Shown here piece after piece: positions 1 through 9,240 of a stretch of DNA of 64,000 nt. The stretch is from Flavobacteriales bacterium UBA1986 (GTDB lineage Bacteria > Bacteroidota > Bacteroidia > Flavobacteriales_G > Salibacteraceae), in the NCBI GenBank assembly GCA_002336245.1, contig DDDG01000006.1, positions 186,001-250,000 on the forward strand, written 5' to 3'. Below the pieces are notes generated by a model. That model worked only from the letters and a program-made list of their open reading frames with translations. It was not told the origin of the DNA and made no database searches. Within the stretch, counting starts at the first letter, position 1. Every line of letters begins with the position of its first letter. Both the position numbers and the translations under genes were made by a program.

Positions 1-2964
1 TCGAATGGTGTCTGAGTTGTTGACGAATGCAGGATCTCCCGTGCCAAAGTCCCACCTCTTGATAACAACATTGGAATCGTTGGTTGTATCAACAAGTATC
101 ACTTCTGCAGGGTAGCAGCTCGTGTCAACCAAGTTGCTGAAAAAGCCTGCTGATGGAATGTCTTGAACGTCGACGTATTGAATTCCTTCGGCCACAGAAT
201 CGCATCCGTGATGATCGGTGACGGTGACGAACCAATCGTGTTTTCCGGATACATTGTATACAATGCTTGCAGTGGTGTCGAATGAACCCGTAGACCCAAA
301 ACTCCACTGATAAGTATAGCCTGAATCGTGCGCGAAATTTTGGTAAAACAAGGTATCACCAACGCACAACTGACTGTCGGGAATGACGCTTAAGTCTGGC
401 TGGTACACCTCAACCACGTTGATCTTCCTAAAGGTATCTCTGCAACCCAAAACATCCTCTACTTGCAATTCAATTGTATAAGAACCTTTCTTCCGATAAC
501 TGATGCTGTCGTTTTGCTTGTTGCTGTTTACGCCCGCCAAAGGGTACCAATCCCAAGACCTAAGGGTGGTATCAGACACTGTACTATCCATGTAGTGAAT
601 CACAACTGGGGCGCAGGCTTGATTTGTATCAAGTGTGAAATTCGCTTCAGGCTTGAAGGCTTTCACTGAGACAAAGGCCGTATCGCTGCAATTGTGTTCA
701 TCCGTAGCGATGAGCATCATAATGTGTTTGCCTTTTACAGGAACCGGGAGTTTCATCCAAAAGTCGTTTCCGAAGGTGTCAGTCGCTAGAAACCTATAAT
801 TCAAGGAGTTTGCGTCCTGGGTACCTTTTGCGGTAAAAAGAGCTTCGGAAGGAGCACAAAGGAGCGTGTCATCGGTTGAAACCACGGCTTGCACGACTAG
901 AATTTTCACCACTTTTCCTGACGGCATTTCGCAGCCATTTGAGTCGTTGTATAAAGTGAGTCCAGCTGGGTAAAGTCCTCTGGAAGGATAAGTATAACTC
1001 GGACTCATATTTAAAGAATCCTTGGCGCCGTAGACACCAAAATCGTAGACGAAGCGGTCGTAATCAATCCAATTGTTGGGAGTATAACCTACGACGAAGG
1101 GATCGTTGCAATCGTAGGATATGTTGAAAGTACCTATGGGGCCCAGAGACCTAAACACATTGGTTTGAGCGAGTGTATCATAGCAGCCATTGTACTCAAC
1201 GATGTGACTCACTGATATCCAGCCGGTGTCCTGAGGGCGATAGTAAAAATTCTTACCACTACCACTTCCTCCGTCGGAGAAGGCCCAAAGCCATTCGGTA
1301 ATTAGATTGGAATCGGTAGCTGTACTTTTAAAGTTGAAGCCATTGTAGGCGCAATTGATGGTAGTGTCAATCACGAAGCTGGCATTCTGCCTCGCCCCTA
1401 CCACAATTTGCTTACTCACGCTGCTGGAGCAATTTCCATTTTTCGACTGTATCGTGAGTTGTACAATATAGGTTCCAGCCGTTAAAAAGGTCACATTCGG
1501 ATTCCTCAGCGTTGATGTTTGTCCATTTCCAAAATCCCACGACCAGCTGGCAATGCTGTCGTACTTGGTGCTGACGTCCATGAAGGTTACGGATAAAGGA
1601 GCGCAACCCTCAACAGAATCTGGCAGGAACGCGGCTTGCAACTTATCGAGTCGAACATTTCCGGGTGATATCAAGGTGTCACGACAACCGAAATTTGTCT
1701 CAACAACCAAGGTGTCATTGAAGACTCCAGAAGTGCTGAAATAGTTCGTTGGATTCTGCTGTGTGGAGCTGGATCGATTGCCGAAATTCCAAGTCCACTT
1801 CACCACATTTACTGAAGAAGAATCCGAGTATCGGACCAATAAATCCTCACAATTATAATTTGGCGCGGCGCTAAATTTCGCTTCGGGTTTATCAACATAA
1901 ATGCTTTTTGATATCGAATCAATGCATGTTTGAGAAGTGGCTGTAAGAAGCTTAATTGTGTACAGACCTTTTGCAGCATAAACCTTTACCGGATCCCGCA
2001 AAGAAGAACCACTTCCATCGCCAAATGTCCAAGTGTAGCCGCTTCCACCCACACTCAGGTTCTGTAGCTGAACTGAATCGGACTGACAAATGGTATCGCT
2101 CAAACTGAAATTAGCAAGTGTGTTGGTGACGGATGCGTAGGCTGGTTTGCGAATCGTGTCCCTACATCCATTTCGATCAATCACTATCAAACGAACGTCG
2201 AATATTCCAGTAGCGTAGGTCTTAATTGGGTTTTCTTGAGCCGAACTTGTTCCATCTCCAAAAGACCAGGCAAAAGTCATGGGATAAGTTCCCTTTGTTG
2301 TGTTGGTGTAATTCACCACATGAGGTGCTTTACAATGATGTGGGTTTGAAGAGCTGAATTGAGCCTTCGGTTTAAAATTCGCTTGTACAAATGCCGGTTT
2401 TCGAACATTCCCAACACAACCGTTGGTATCAATCACATTCAGACTTACAGAGTATTGGCCTCCAAAGCCATAATTGTGTGAAGGATTTTGTTGATTGCTC
2501 GTGGTTCCATTTCCAAAATTCCACGTCCAGGAAGAAATGGGGGCACTACCTACTTTCGAACTGTCTGCAAAAGAGACTCCTATTGGTGCGCAACCTGACC
2601 GCGCTGTTGTGCTTACAAACTTGGCTGTTGGATTAGAAAAGACTTCAATGTAAGCCGTTTTTGTAACAGACGCCGTTCTACTTCCGTCAGAAACAGTGAG
2701 TGTTACGTTGTATACTCCTGGAGTGGTATAACTTACAGTTGGAAAAGCATTGTTCCCTGTTGAACTCTGACTTGGTCCAAAGGTCCAATTGCGAGAAGTT
2801 ATCAAACCTCCTGTTGAAATGTCTTTAAAGTTAACAACGTAGGGAGGGCAAAACGAAGTGGTGTCTGCCTCGAAATCCGCCACCAATTGTCCTTTCACCG
2901 ATAAAAACGGAAAGACAACCAAAAAGAGGTATATTAGAGTAACCCGTGGCACAGCTATTATCAT
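1..2964 (-). CDS. Large secreted multi-PKD-domain protein (C-terminus off window)
   Basis: The frame is open for all 988 codons from an ATG at 2964 to the left edge, so the gene continues outside the window. I checked every codon and found no stop. The N-terminus is a signal peptide of about 26 residues (MIIAVPRV, hydrophobic core, then VKGQ). After it come about twelve PKD-like repeats spaced 75-90 residues apart. Each carries a version of the W-x-F-G-x-G core, for example NWTFGPS (residue ~57), WNFGNGTTS (~148), WSFGDGTSS (~235), WTFGDGSGS (~315), WDFGNGQTS (~475) and WDFGTGDP near the edge. Many repeats open with GCR(D)TIRKP-like text. Proteins of this build in Bacteroidota are cell-surface adhesins or gliding-associated proteins exported by the type IX system, with the sorting domain at the C-terminus, which is not visible here. 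Later repeats are more degenerate. The ligand is unknown. Confidence 0.85.
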   Translation of the reverse strand, partial: MIIAVPRVTLIYLFLVVFPFLSVKGQLVADFEADTTSFCPPYVVNFKDISTGGLITSRNWTFGPSQSSTGNNAFPTVSYTTPGVYNVTLTVSDGSRTASVTKTAYIEVFSNPTAKFVSTTARSGCAPIGVSFADSSKVGSAPISSWTWNFGNGTTSNQQNPSHNYGFGGQYSVSLNVIDTNGCVGNVRKPAFVQANFKPKAQFSSSNPHHCKAPHVVNYTNTTKGTYPMTFAWSFGDGTSSAQENPIKTYATGIFDVRLIVIDRNGCRDTIRKPAYASVTNTLANFSLSDTICQSDSVQLQNLSVGGSGYTWTFGDGSGSSLRDPVKVYAAKGLYTIKLLTATSQTCIDSISKSIYVDKPEAKFSAAPNYNCEDLLVRYSDSSSVNVVKWTWNFGNRSSSTQQNPTNYFSTSGVFNDTLVVETNFGCRDTLISPGNVRLDKLQAAFLPDSVEGCAPLSVTFMDVSTKYDSIASWSWDFGNGQTSTLRNPNVTFLTAGTYIVQLTIQSKNGNCSSSVSKQIVVGARQNASFVIDTTINCAYNGFNFKSTATDSNLITEWLWAFSDGGSGSGKNFYYRPQDTGWISVSHIVEYNGCYDTLAQTNVFRSLGPIGTFNISYDCNDPFVVGYTPNNWIDYDRFVYDFGVYGAKDSLNMSPSYTYPSRGLYPAGLTLYNDSNGCEMPSGKVVKILVVQAVVSTDDTLLCAPSEALFTAKGTQDANSLNYRFLATDTFGNDFWMKLPVPVKGKHIMMLIATDEHNCSDTAFVSVKAFKPEANFTLDTNQACAPVVIHYMDSTVSDTTLRSWDWYPLAGVNSNKQNDSISYRKKGSYTIELQVEDVLGCRDTFRKINVVEVYQPDLSVIPDSQLCVGDTLFYQNFAHDSGYTYQWSFGSTGSFDTTASIVYNVSGKHDWFVTVTDHHGCDSVAEGIQYVDVQDIPSAGFFSNLVDTSCYPAEVILVDTTNDSNVVIKRWDFGTGDPAFVNNSDTIR

Positions 2965-3103
2965 AAAGGTAGGAAAGTTAACAGCTTAACCTTGTTAACT
3001 ATCAATCAAACAAATGGGTATTTTTGGTGTTGATAGTTATACCATTGTAACAATAGTCACAAAGGAGTCAAGGTGTTAGGAGCCAAAAATAGACTCAACT
3101 GAA

Positions 3104-3730
3104 GTGAAACGTAGTGCAACCATATCTATAGTCCTTCTTGGACTAGCCTTACTGAGTATGAGGGAAGCCCCTTATTATAAGGAAGTTAAGGAGCGTTTGC
3201 TGCTCAGCAAAAGTTACCCTCAATCGGATTTGGCCTTCATGAAATTTCAAGTGATTCCGTCACCGGACCTCATTCTTCTTGAATGGTCGATTCCATCCGA
3301 CGTGGAAAATCCTGCCGTTAGCGTGGAGCGTTCCAACGACGGAAAAATGTGGGAAGAAATCACTGAGGAAACCTCGGGAATGACGCTCGATCAAGAAATG
3401 ATCTTCACCCACATGGATCAAGTTTATGAGAGCGGCGTCTATTACTACCGACTTTCAGCCAAGGAGAGACAAGCGAAAGTTTTTTCAAATGTTCGTCGTG
3501 TAGTGATTCAATCAGACCGCGAAGATGAAATCGTCGTTGCTCCAGAAGAGGAAGACTACTTAAAAGATGTTGAGCTCCCTGAAGATGTGAAACTCGATTT
3601 GTACGACTTTGAAAACAATCTTATCCGGAGCTTTAAAAGCAAAGCATTCATGGATTTGAAAGGTTTAGACCCGGGATTGTACATCATTCGTTTTGGAAAC
3701 GATGAAGATCAACCGATCGTCATCATCTAG
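3104..3730 (+). CDS. Secreted protein with FN3-like domain and a degenerate sorting-tail-like C-terminus
   Basis: The 208-residue protein starts at a GTG at 3104; an in-frame stop at 3077 leaves no ATG upstream. The N-terminal 20 residues are a weak signal or anchor. Residues ~50-135 read as a fibronectin-III-like sandwich: strands ending in LEWSIP, VSVERSNDGKMWEEI and YYYRLSAKE, the usual layout of FN3 modules just before type IX sorting tails. The last ~50 residues (VKLDLYDFENNLIRSF, then LDPGLYIIRF) resemble a type A sorting domain but lack the opening PNP motif. I do not recognise the gene. It stands alone between two divergently or convergently placed neighbours. It may be a small surface protein whose tail no longer works as a secretion signal. 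Confidence 0.6.
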   Translation: MKRSATISIVLLGLALLSMREAPYYKEVKERLLLSKSYPQSDLAFMKFQVIPSPDLILLEWSIPSDVENPAVSVERSNDGKMWEEITEETSGMTLDQEMIFTHMDQVYESGVYYYRLSAKERQAKVFSNVRRVVIQSDREDEIVVAPEEEDYLKDVELPEDVKLDLYDFENNLIRSFKSKAFMDLKGLDPGLYIIRFGNDEDQPIVII

Positions 3731-3889
3731 GCTCTCTCTCTCTTACCTTCTTGCTTATTTTGCAGCCGTACTTCGTTCGGAATCATTGTGACTCCCGCAA
3801 TATTTACGACGATAAGCCTTGAGTTCTGGTGAGCAGTTTCTTGAAGACTGAGCTCCTTTTTAAAGAAATCACCCCAAGCATTTATACGA

Positions 3890-4411
3890 CTAGTAAGTAA
3901 GAATAATTTGCCCCTTGGTTGTGATGGGACCTTTCAGGTGTTCGTTGAAGCGCGCACCCCTGCAAGCAAATTCAGCTTTCGTGTACAGGTATTCGTTGGT
4001 TGTGGTTGAGCCGACTCCACCAGCAACCGACTTGGTTACATTACCGTAACGATCTACTTCAATATCTACGACTACGATCCCTCTGTTTTCGGTAGCGTTT
4101 GAGATTTTAGGTGCACGAATCATCTCACGATCTTTGATCAAGTATCGCACGAGGAACTCGCCCGCGCGAATGCTCTTTTCTTCAATGCTCGGGTCAAATG
4201 AGCCGTCGTAAGGCACGTACTCATCAAAGAAGATGCTGGACACCTCTTTTAAGTGAATCTTGTTGATTTGACGATTGCTGGCGAATTGAAGTTGGTCCTC
4301 ACTTATTTCCATCACAACTCCCTTGAGCTTCTCCCCACTTTTCAATACCACGGTATGTTGAGCAAAAACCTTTGTCCCAACCAGCAAGCTGAACACTAAA
4401 AACCAACGCAT
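3890..4411 (-). CDS. Secreted protein with a TonB C-terminal-like domain
   Basis: The 173-residue protein starts at ATG 4411 with a clear signal peptide (MRWFLVFSLLVGTKVFAQ). Residues 20-60 look like a small beta-rich module (VVLKSGEKLKGVVMEI), as seen in proteins sensing or binding surface ligands. The C-terminal ~80 residues match the TonB C-terminal fold seen in many flavobacterial proteins: RGIVVVDIEVDRYGNV followed by a basic/aromatic segment and a final GQIILTY strand. There is no N-terminal TonB membrane anchor and no proline-rich spacer, so it is unlikely to be a classical energy transducer. It is monocistronic. The function is unknown; a periplasmic partner of an envelope complex is a guess. 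Confidence 0.6.
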   Translation of the reverse strand: MRWFLVFSLLVGTKVFAQHTVVLKSGEKLKGVVMEISEDQLQFASNRQINKIHLKEVSSIFFDEYVPYDGSFDPSIEEKSIRAGEFLVRYLIKDREMIRAPKISNATENRGIVVVDIEVDRYGNVTKSVAGGVGSTTTNEYLYTKAEFACRGARFNEHLKGPITTKGQIILTY

Positions 4412-4548
4412 ATTTCTACTTTTCTCAAAGGAAGAGTTTGCCCTGCTTCAATTTTCGCCTAGGATGGTGAATTATGAACGAGTAGATGTGAAGTGAAAGC
4501 AGCCTTATATCACCTCTGTTTAGCATATTTGCAGCTTATCGTCTCGCT

Positions 4549-5862
4549 GTGCTTCTTTATCGCCTTCTGTGGATTTCTCTAAAGTTCGTTTACCGAGCCT
4601 TTTTCAAGCGAATCTATTTTTCAAATCTCGACCGACTTTCACAAGACAAGCCCGTCATTCTAGCATCGAATCATCCAAATTCTTTCTTAGACTCAGTAGT
4701 CTTGCCCGTCTTTATGCTGAAGCAGCAATTCTACCTAGCTCGAGGGGATGTGTTCAACAACAAAATATTGCAGCGAGTTTTCAATTGGCTGAATATGATT
4801 CCCATCTACAGGAAGAGGGATTCAGCCAACAACTCCGACAAAAACAACGAAACTTTCGACCGAGTTGCTCATTTGCTGAATAGGAATGAAACCGTTCTTA
4901 TCTTTTCAGAAGGAGTATGCATGGTCGAAAAACGCTTGCGACCATTGATGAAAGGAACTGCCCGAATGGCTTTCCATGCAGCCGAAAAGTACGGTTGGGA
5001 TCGCGGAATTCAAATTCAACCTGTTGGCCTAAATTACACTTACATGCAGGAGGTGCGAGGTGAGGTGATGTACAACTTCGGCTTACCGATGGAAGTCTCT
5101 GACTACGAAGACCTTTACAAGGAAAACCCTAGCAAGGCCATCGTTGCACTTACCGAGGAGCTGGAAATTCGAATGAAAAAGGAAATCATTCATCTCGACC
5201 CAGAAAATGATGCACTCTTTGAACAGTTGGTTCAAATGTTCAGAAACGACCGCGAGAAAAAGAATTTCGGCATTCTTCAATTCAATGATTACAGTCGTTT
5301 TCAAATGGAAAAGGGCCTTGCCGATCAATTGAACGATCTCCATCAAAACAATCCAGAGGACTGGGAAAAGTTGAAGCTTGAGTGCGAGGATCTCGAAGCT
5401 CAAATGGCCAAACACGTTTTGGGGGATCTAGGGTTTAGCAAACGATCGAGCACCCCCTTTTGGAAATTGGTTCTAATGATGTTCTTCCTGCCCTTCAGTC
5501 TAGTCGCATATTTATTGCACTTCGGTATTTTCAAATTTGCCCGCTCCTACTCAAGGAAAATCATCAAGAGCTCCGTCTTTCATGCCTCGATGCACATTGG
5601 TTTTATTATGATCCCTATGTGGTTTGCCTTTTTGATTCCCTTCCTCTTGGTAATGGGATTCACAAACGTGTACTGGGCCATTGCTTGGACGTTGTTCCAA
5701 CTAATCTCAGGGTACATCGGCGTTCTGTCATTGGATCTGTGGAATCAAATTAAAATCCGGAGTCGTGTAGAGGTTTTCAAGAATAAAGAACCCGCACTTT
5801 ATGATGAACTGGCTGTAAAAAGGTCGGCCATCCTAAAACACCTAGCCCATGAAACGCATTAA
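4549..5862 (+). CDS. PlsC-family lysophospholipid acyltransferase with C-terminal membrane segments
   Basis: The 437-residue protein transfers an acyl chain to a glycerol-phosphate or related acceptor at the inner membrane. The acceptor is not determinable here. The acyltransferase block NHxxxxD is present as ASNHPNSFLDSVV (~residue 40), with a second block FSEGVCMVEKRLRPL (~122), a variant of FPEGxRS. The first ~25 residues are amphipathic or hydrophobic. Two to three strong membrane segments follow after residue 300. The length is longer than plain PlsC (about 250), which fits the GPAT-like acyltransferases common in Bacteroidota. The start is a GTG at 4549. The 3' end overlaps the next gene by 14 bases, which suggests translational coupling with the porin. 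Confidence 0.8.
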   Translation: MLLYRLLWISLKFVYRAFFKRIYFSNLDRLSQDKPVILASNHPNSFLDSVVLPVFMLKQQFYLARGDVFNNKILQRVFNWLNMIPIYRKRDSANNSDKNNETFDRVAHLLNRNETVLIFSEGVCMVEKRLRPLMKGTARMAFHAAEKYGWDRGIQIQPVGLNYTYMQEVRGEVMYNFGLPMEVSDYEDLYKENPSKAIVALTEELEIRMKKEIIHLDPENDALFEQLVQMFRNDREKKNFGILQFNDYSRFQMEKGLADQLNDLHQNNPEDWEKLKLECEDLEAQMAKHVLGDLGFSKRSSTPFWKLVLMMFFLPFSLVAYLLHFGIFKFARSYSRKIIKSSVFHASMHIGFIMIPMWFAFLIPFLLVMGFTNVYWAIAWTLFQLISGYIGVLSLDLWNQIKIRSRVEVFKNKEPALYDELAVKRSAILKHLAHETH

Positions 5863-6880
5863 ACTTTTTTTAGCCGCTTCGCTTTTTGCTTTTACCAGCA
5901 ATGCACAAGACTCTACTTCTCAGAGTCTAACTTCCAAGATTGAATGGTCGGGATTTGCCGACATCTACTTTTCGTGGGCCGATGCCGGAATGAATCCAGC
6001 TGAAAACCTCTATTTCAACCACACCAGTCGCGATCAGGTTTCCTTGAATATGGGAATGATAAAAGCCAGCTACGAAGGCACTGATTTCAGAGCCAATTTT
6101 GGCCTTATGGCTGGTAGTTATGTACAAAACAACCTCAGTCATGAACCCGCTGCCTTTCGCAATATTTGGGAAGCCAACTTAGGATATAAAATTCGAGATG
6201 GATTGTGGATAGATGCCGGGGTGTTTGCCTCTCATCTTGGTTTTGAATCGGCCATAAGCACACAAAATTTAACGCTCACGCGGTCGCTCGTTGCGGAAAA
6301 CTCACCCTATTACTTGAGTGGAGTAAACCTCTCGTATGAAGCAAACGAAAAATGGACCTTCCTGCTAAACCTTTCCAATGGCTGGCAGGTGATGCAAAAG
6401 AACAACAACGCCCTAGCTGGAGGAACTCAAATACAATTCAAACCGACTTCGAATTTGACCTTCAACTATTCCACATTCTTTGGGGATGAATTCGATTTCA
6501 CGGGACAAACAAGCTTTCGTCTCTTCAATAATTTTTACGCCCAATTGGACGCGGGCGATAATTTTCACGCCATTCTTGGATTCGATTACGGAATTCAAAA
6601 CTCAGCCGACTGGATGGGTGGAGCTTTAATTCTTGCCTATGATCTCAACGATAAGCTCTCTGTAGCAGGACGCGGCGAATTCTTTAGGGATGAGCTAGGG
6701 AATGTTCTCTCATATGCCTCAGAAACGCTGTCAGGCTCATTGAACCTCGACGTTCATTTGACTGACAAGTTAGATTTCCGAATTGAAGGGAAGTGGTACG
6801 AGCGCAGCCCATTGATTGCCACAACACTATTCAACCAAGACGGACTGATGGTCTTCGGTAGTTTAGCCGCGGAGTTCTAA
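5849..6880 (+). CDS. Outer-membrane beta-barrel porin (bbp2/OmpL-like)
   Basis: The 343-residue protein has a signal peptide (MKRIKLFLAASLFAFTSNAQ). It continues as alternating amphipathic strands ending in an aromatic residue (GSLAAEF), the signature of a BamA-inserted barrel. The opening WSGFADIYFSWAD and the segment FNHTSRDQVSLNMGMIKASY match the putative beta-barrel porin-2 (OmpL-like) family widespread in Bacteroidota. The ATG lies inside the acyltransferase gene, 14 bases before its stop. Coupling an acyltransferase to a porin might hint at an envelope-lipid role, but no substrate can be inferred from the sequence. Confidence 0.75.
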   Translation: MKRIKLFLAASLFAFTSNAQDSTSQSLTSKIEWSGFADIYFSWADAGMNPAENLYFNHTSRDQVSLNMGMIKASYEGTDFRANFGLMAGSYVQNNLSHEPAAFRNIWEANLGYKIRDGLWIDAGVFASHLGFESAISTQNLTLTRSLVAENSPYYLSGVNLSYEANEKWTFLLNLSNGWQVMQKNNNALAGGTQIQFKPTSNLTFNYSTFFGDEFDFTGQTSFRLFNNFYAQLDAGDNFHAILGFDYGIQNSADWMGGALILAYDLNDKLSVAGRGEFFRDELGNVLSYASETLSGSLNLDVHLTDKLDFRIEGKWYERSPLIATTLFNQDGLMVFGSLAAEF

Positions 6881-6901
6881 ATTCGATTGAAGCTGTAAAT
6901 A

Positions 6902-7297
6902 ATGAAGTCAAGTATTTTCCTCGGTTTCATCTCCTTAGTCTTCAGCACTCTGTGCTTTGGGCAAAAAGGAGAAAGCTGGACAGAATTTGACACAATTAAG
7001 GTTTACCCAGGTCGTATTCTCTTGGAATACAAAACCTACATCGACTCAGTTCTTACTGAGCAAGGTGGTGCCTTTCATTACCCCGACTCTTCAAAACTCC
7101 CAAAAACAAATACGTCTGCGAAGGCTGAAGAATCATCCTTTTCTCTAAGTGAAGTTCAACTGCATGGTACTGTCAAGCACATCAATAAAGATGGCAAATA
7201 CAGAGTTGGACATTATGTAAAAGGTCGCAAGGTGAGCATGCGCTATTACGATGCAGACGGCGCTGAGATCAGCTCTAAGGACTTTGGGAATAATTGA
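6902..7297 (+). CDS. Small secreted hypothetical protein
   Basis: The 131-residue protein has a signal peptide (MKSSIFLGFISLVFSTLCFGQ). A short mature domain follows, with a serine/threonine-rich linker around residues 70-85 and a basic beta-rich end (GKYRVGHYVKGRKVSMRYY). I do not recognise a family. It starts 21 bases after the porin stop, so it is probably the third gene of that operon. The AAATAATG context gives an ATG start, and no better start lies upstream. Confidence 0.5.
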   Translation: MKSSIFLGFISLVFSTLCFGQKGESWTEFDTIKVYPGRILLEYKTYIDSVLTEQGGAFHYPDSSKLPKTNTSAKAEESSFSLSEVQLHGTVKHINKDGKYRVGHYVKGRKVSMRYYDADGAEISSKDFGNN

Positions 7298-7375
7298 GAG
7301 GACCCAGAGGATGGAGATTCTTGGTACTACATACAAGGGAGAAAGGGGAAATTAGACTCCTAAACGAAAGCCTTT

Positions 7376-8434
7376 CTAAACTTTCTTGCGCACTAGGTTC
7401 AACACCATGTAGAACCAGGCTGGCATTGGCTGTCGAGGATCACGCTTGTGCAGATTGAGGTACCATCCGATGCTTTTGAGCATTGGAATTTTGTGTGTTT
7501 CCACAAATTCAATTAGAGTTCCTTCTTTGGCTTCAATGTAAGCGAACTGTCCAGCAGCTTCACCCATGTCGAAATCGGGGTTTGACTCCACAGTGAATGG
7601 ATAGTTGTGATTTGCACAAAGTGTCTTAAGCTCTTGCATCCCACGTATGTCGAAACAAAGGTGGATGTAACCCAAATCGCCCCAATCGCGGCCTTCGAAG
7701 ATTTTCTTTCCACTTTGATCGTCGAGTTGAATGAATTCCATCTCACTCGGTCCAAAAATACCGCTGAGGAAACCCTCTCGGTCTTTTGAATGACGCACGC
7801 GCACTCGTCGACAGGACTTTGAGCCACCTTCAATGTTTGCGAAATCTTCGAAAACTCCTTTCTCATCGTACACAACTTCATCGTAGCCCAAAACATCTCT
7901 GTAGAGTGTGAGCGAGGCCTCAATGTCATTCGTTCCAATCAAGCAACCCATGTTTCCTCCTGTAGGAAGCTTGGCGTCTTTGAACTTATAGGAATCTTCT
8001 AATATTTGAATCAAGTTTCCCCACGGATCGTTCATGAAAAAGAACTTGCGCCCAGAAGGATCTTTTTGAACTTCTGAAAGAACATCGAATGACTTTGCCT
8101 TAAAATCGGCATGGAGCTTAGGTACGTCGTAGGCACGAATCTTCATTCCGAAAATTCCTAAATCTCCAAGTCCGGGTTTAAAATCTGGACCAACAGGCGT
8201 ACGAGAAGTGTACTGCCATATTTCGAGTCCGCCACCACCTTGAATGTTGTAGGCTAAGATGGCGTGACGTGAGCGCACTTCTCCCTGGGTGTAAGGCAAC
8301 ATAAACTCAGCATCAGCCGCTTCTTCAAATATCTTGAGATCGTAGCCCAAGTTTCTTCTATACCAATCCCATGCAGCGTTTACATCGGAAACACCTATTC
8401 CGATTTGCTGTATACCACTGATTACTACGTCCAT
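7376..8434 (-). CDS. Two-domain VOC (glyoxalase/dioxygenase-like) protein
   Basis: The 352-residue protein has two tandem vicinal-oxygen-chelate modules. The first opens with GIQQIGIGVSDVNAAWDWYR (~6-25) and carries NDPWGNLIQI (~135). The second opens with GCLIGTNDIEASLTLYRDVL (~163) and continues with LGYIHLCFDI and GTLIEFVETHKIPM. This paired arrangement is shared by glyoxalases, extradiol dioxygenases and fosfomycin-type proteins, so the exact reaction is open. The start lies 2 bases after the stop of the upstream SDR gene, so the two are co-translated and probably act on one small molecule. The C-terminal ~30 residues are basic and outside the VOC fold. Confidence 0.7.
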   Translation of the reverse strand: MDVVISGIQQIGIGVSDVNAAWDWYRRNLGYDLKIFEEAADAEFMLPYTQGEVRSRHAILAYNIQGGGGLEIWQYTSRTPVGPDFKPGLGDLGIFGMKIRAYDVPKLHADFKAKSFDVLSEVQKDPSGRKFFFMNDPWGNLIQILEDSYKFKDAKLPTGGNMGCLIGTNDIEASLTLYRDVLGYDEVVYDEKGVFEDFANIEGGSKSCRRVRVRHSKDREGFLSGIFGPSEMEFIQLDDQSGKKIFEGRDWGDLGYIHLCFDIRGMQELKTLCANHNYPFTVESNPDFDMGEAAGQFAYIEAKEGTLIEFVETHKIPMLKSIGWYLNLHKRDPRQPMPAWFYMVLNLVRKKV

Positions 8435-8436
8435 GC

Positions 8437-9231
8437 TTAAGTCGGTTTTATCCGTGCGACCAATCGATAAAAGAGGCCTGGAAAATATCTACGAATGTAT
8501 ACCAGCAGAAGTTCCCTTCGACCTACCAAAATATCTGCTTTGTTTCGCTCCATTCCGCGCACAATGATGCGTGCACATTGATCCGCAGGCATTCCTCCGG
8601 CTTGCCTACGATCTTGCTTGTCGTGGGCCTCCCCTTTCTCATTTACAGCAAACTTGCTGATGTTGGTTTGTATGCTTCCTGGGTACACCATATTCACTTG
8701 AATGCCAAGAGGAGCTTCTTCAATTCGAAGTGATTCAAAGAATCCTTTCATCGCGTGTTTGGAGGCTGAATAGGCGGTGCGCATACTGAAGCCAATAAAT
8801 CCAACAATAGAACTCACTGCCACAATTTGCCCATAGGATTGTTTGTGCATTACGGGCAGCACCTGTTTTGTTAAAGCTACAGCACCAAAGAAATTGATTT
8901 CAAACATCTTCCGGTCGACGTCAATCGGAGTGTCGCGCGCGAAGCTCCTTTGGCTTATTCCGCCATTGTTGACCAATACATCAATGGACTTGTGCTTGCT
9001 TATAATGTGTTCAATCTTCGCCGGAAATTCTTCGGCTTTGGTAAGGTCAAGAGTAAGGACATCTGCCTTCCCTCCGCCTTGTGTTATCTCTTGTGCAACA
9101 CGGTTCAGCTCATCTTCTCGACGAGCGCTTAAAATGACGGTATTCCCTCTTTTTGCGATCTCCTTTGCCAAGGCTTCGCCAATACCAGAAGAGGCTCCGG
9201 TAATCCAAACTACTTTATCCTTCAATCGCAT
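8437..9231 (-). CDS. Short-chain dehydrogenase/reductase (SDR)
   Basis: The 264-residue classical SDR shows the NAD(P)-binding TGASSGIG motif (~11-18), the NNGG structural motif (~88) and the catalytic YSASK with an upstream serine (SSIVGFIG). The C-terminal ~30 residues include a hydrophobic/basic stretch (LLVYIRRYFPGLFYRLV) typical of membrane-associated SDRs of the DltE/YqjQ type. It follows the small membrane protein by 9 bases and precedes the VOC gene by 2 bases in a leftward operon. The substrate is not determinable. Confidence 0.8.
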   Translation of the reverse strand: MRLKDKVVWITGASSGIGEALAKEIAKRGNTVILSARREDELNRVAQEITQGGGKADVLTLDLTKAEEFPAKIEHIISKHKSIDVLVNNGGISQRSFARDTPIDVDRKMFEINFFGAVALTKQVLPVMHKQSYGQIVAVSSIVGFIGFSMRTAYSASKHAMKGFFESLRIEEAPLGIQVNMVYPGSIQTNISKFAVNEKGEAHDKQDRRQAGGMPADQCARIIVRGMERNKADILVGRRELLLVYIRRYFPGLFYRLVARIKPT

Positions 9232-9240
9232 GCTGCGATT

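Noticed and set aside
7513..7938. A 141-codon frame inside the VOC gene
   Set aside because: It is on the same strand in another frame, has no family-like text, and is explained as a shadow of the VOC gene.
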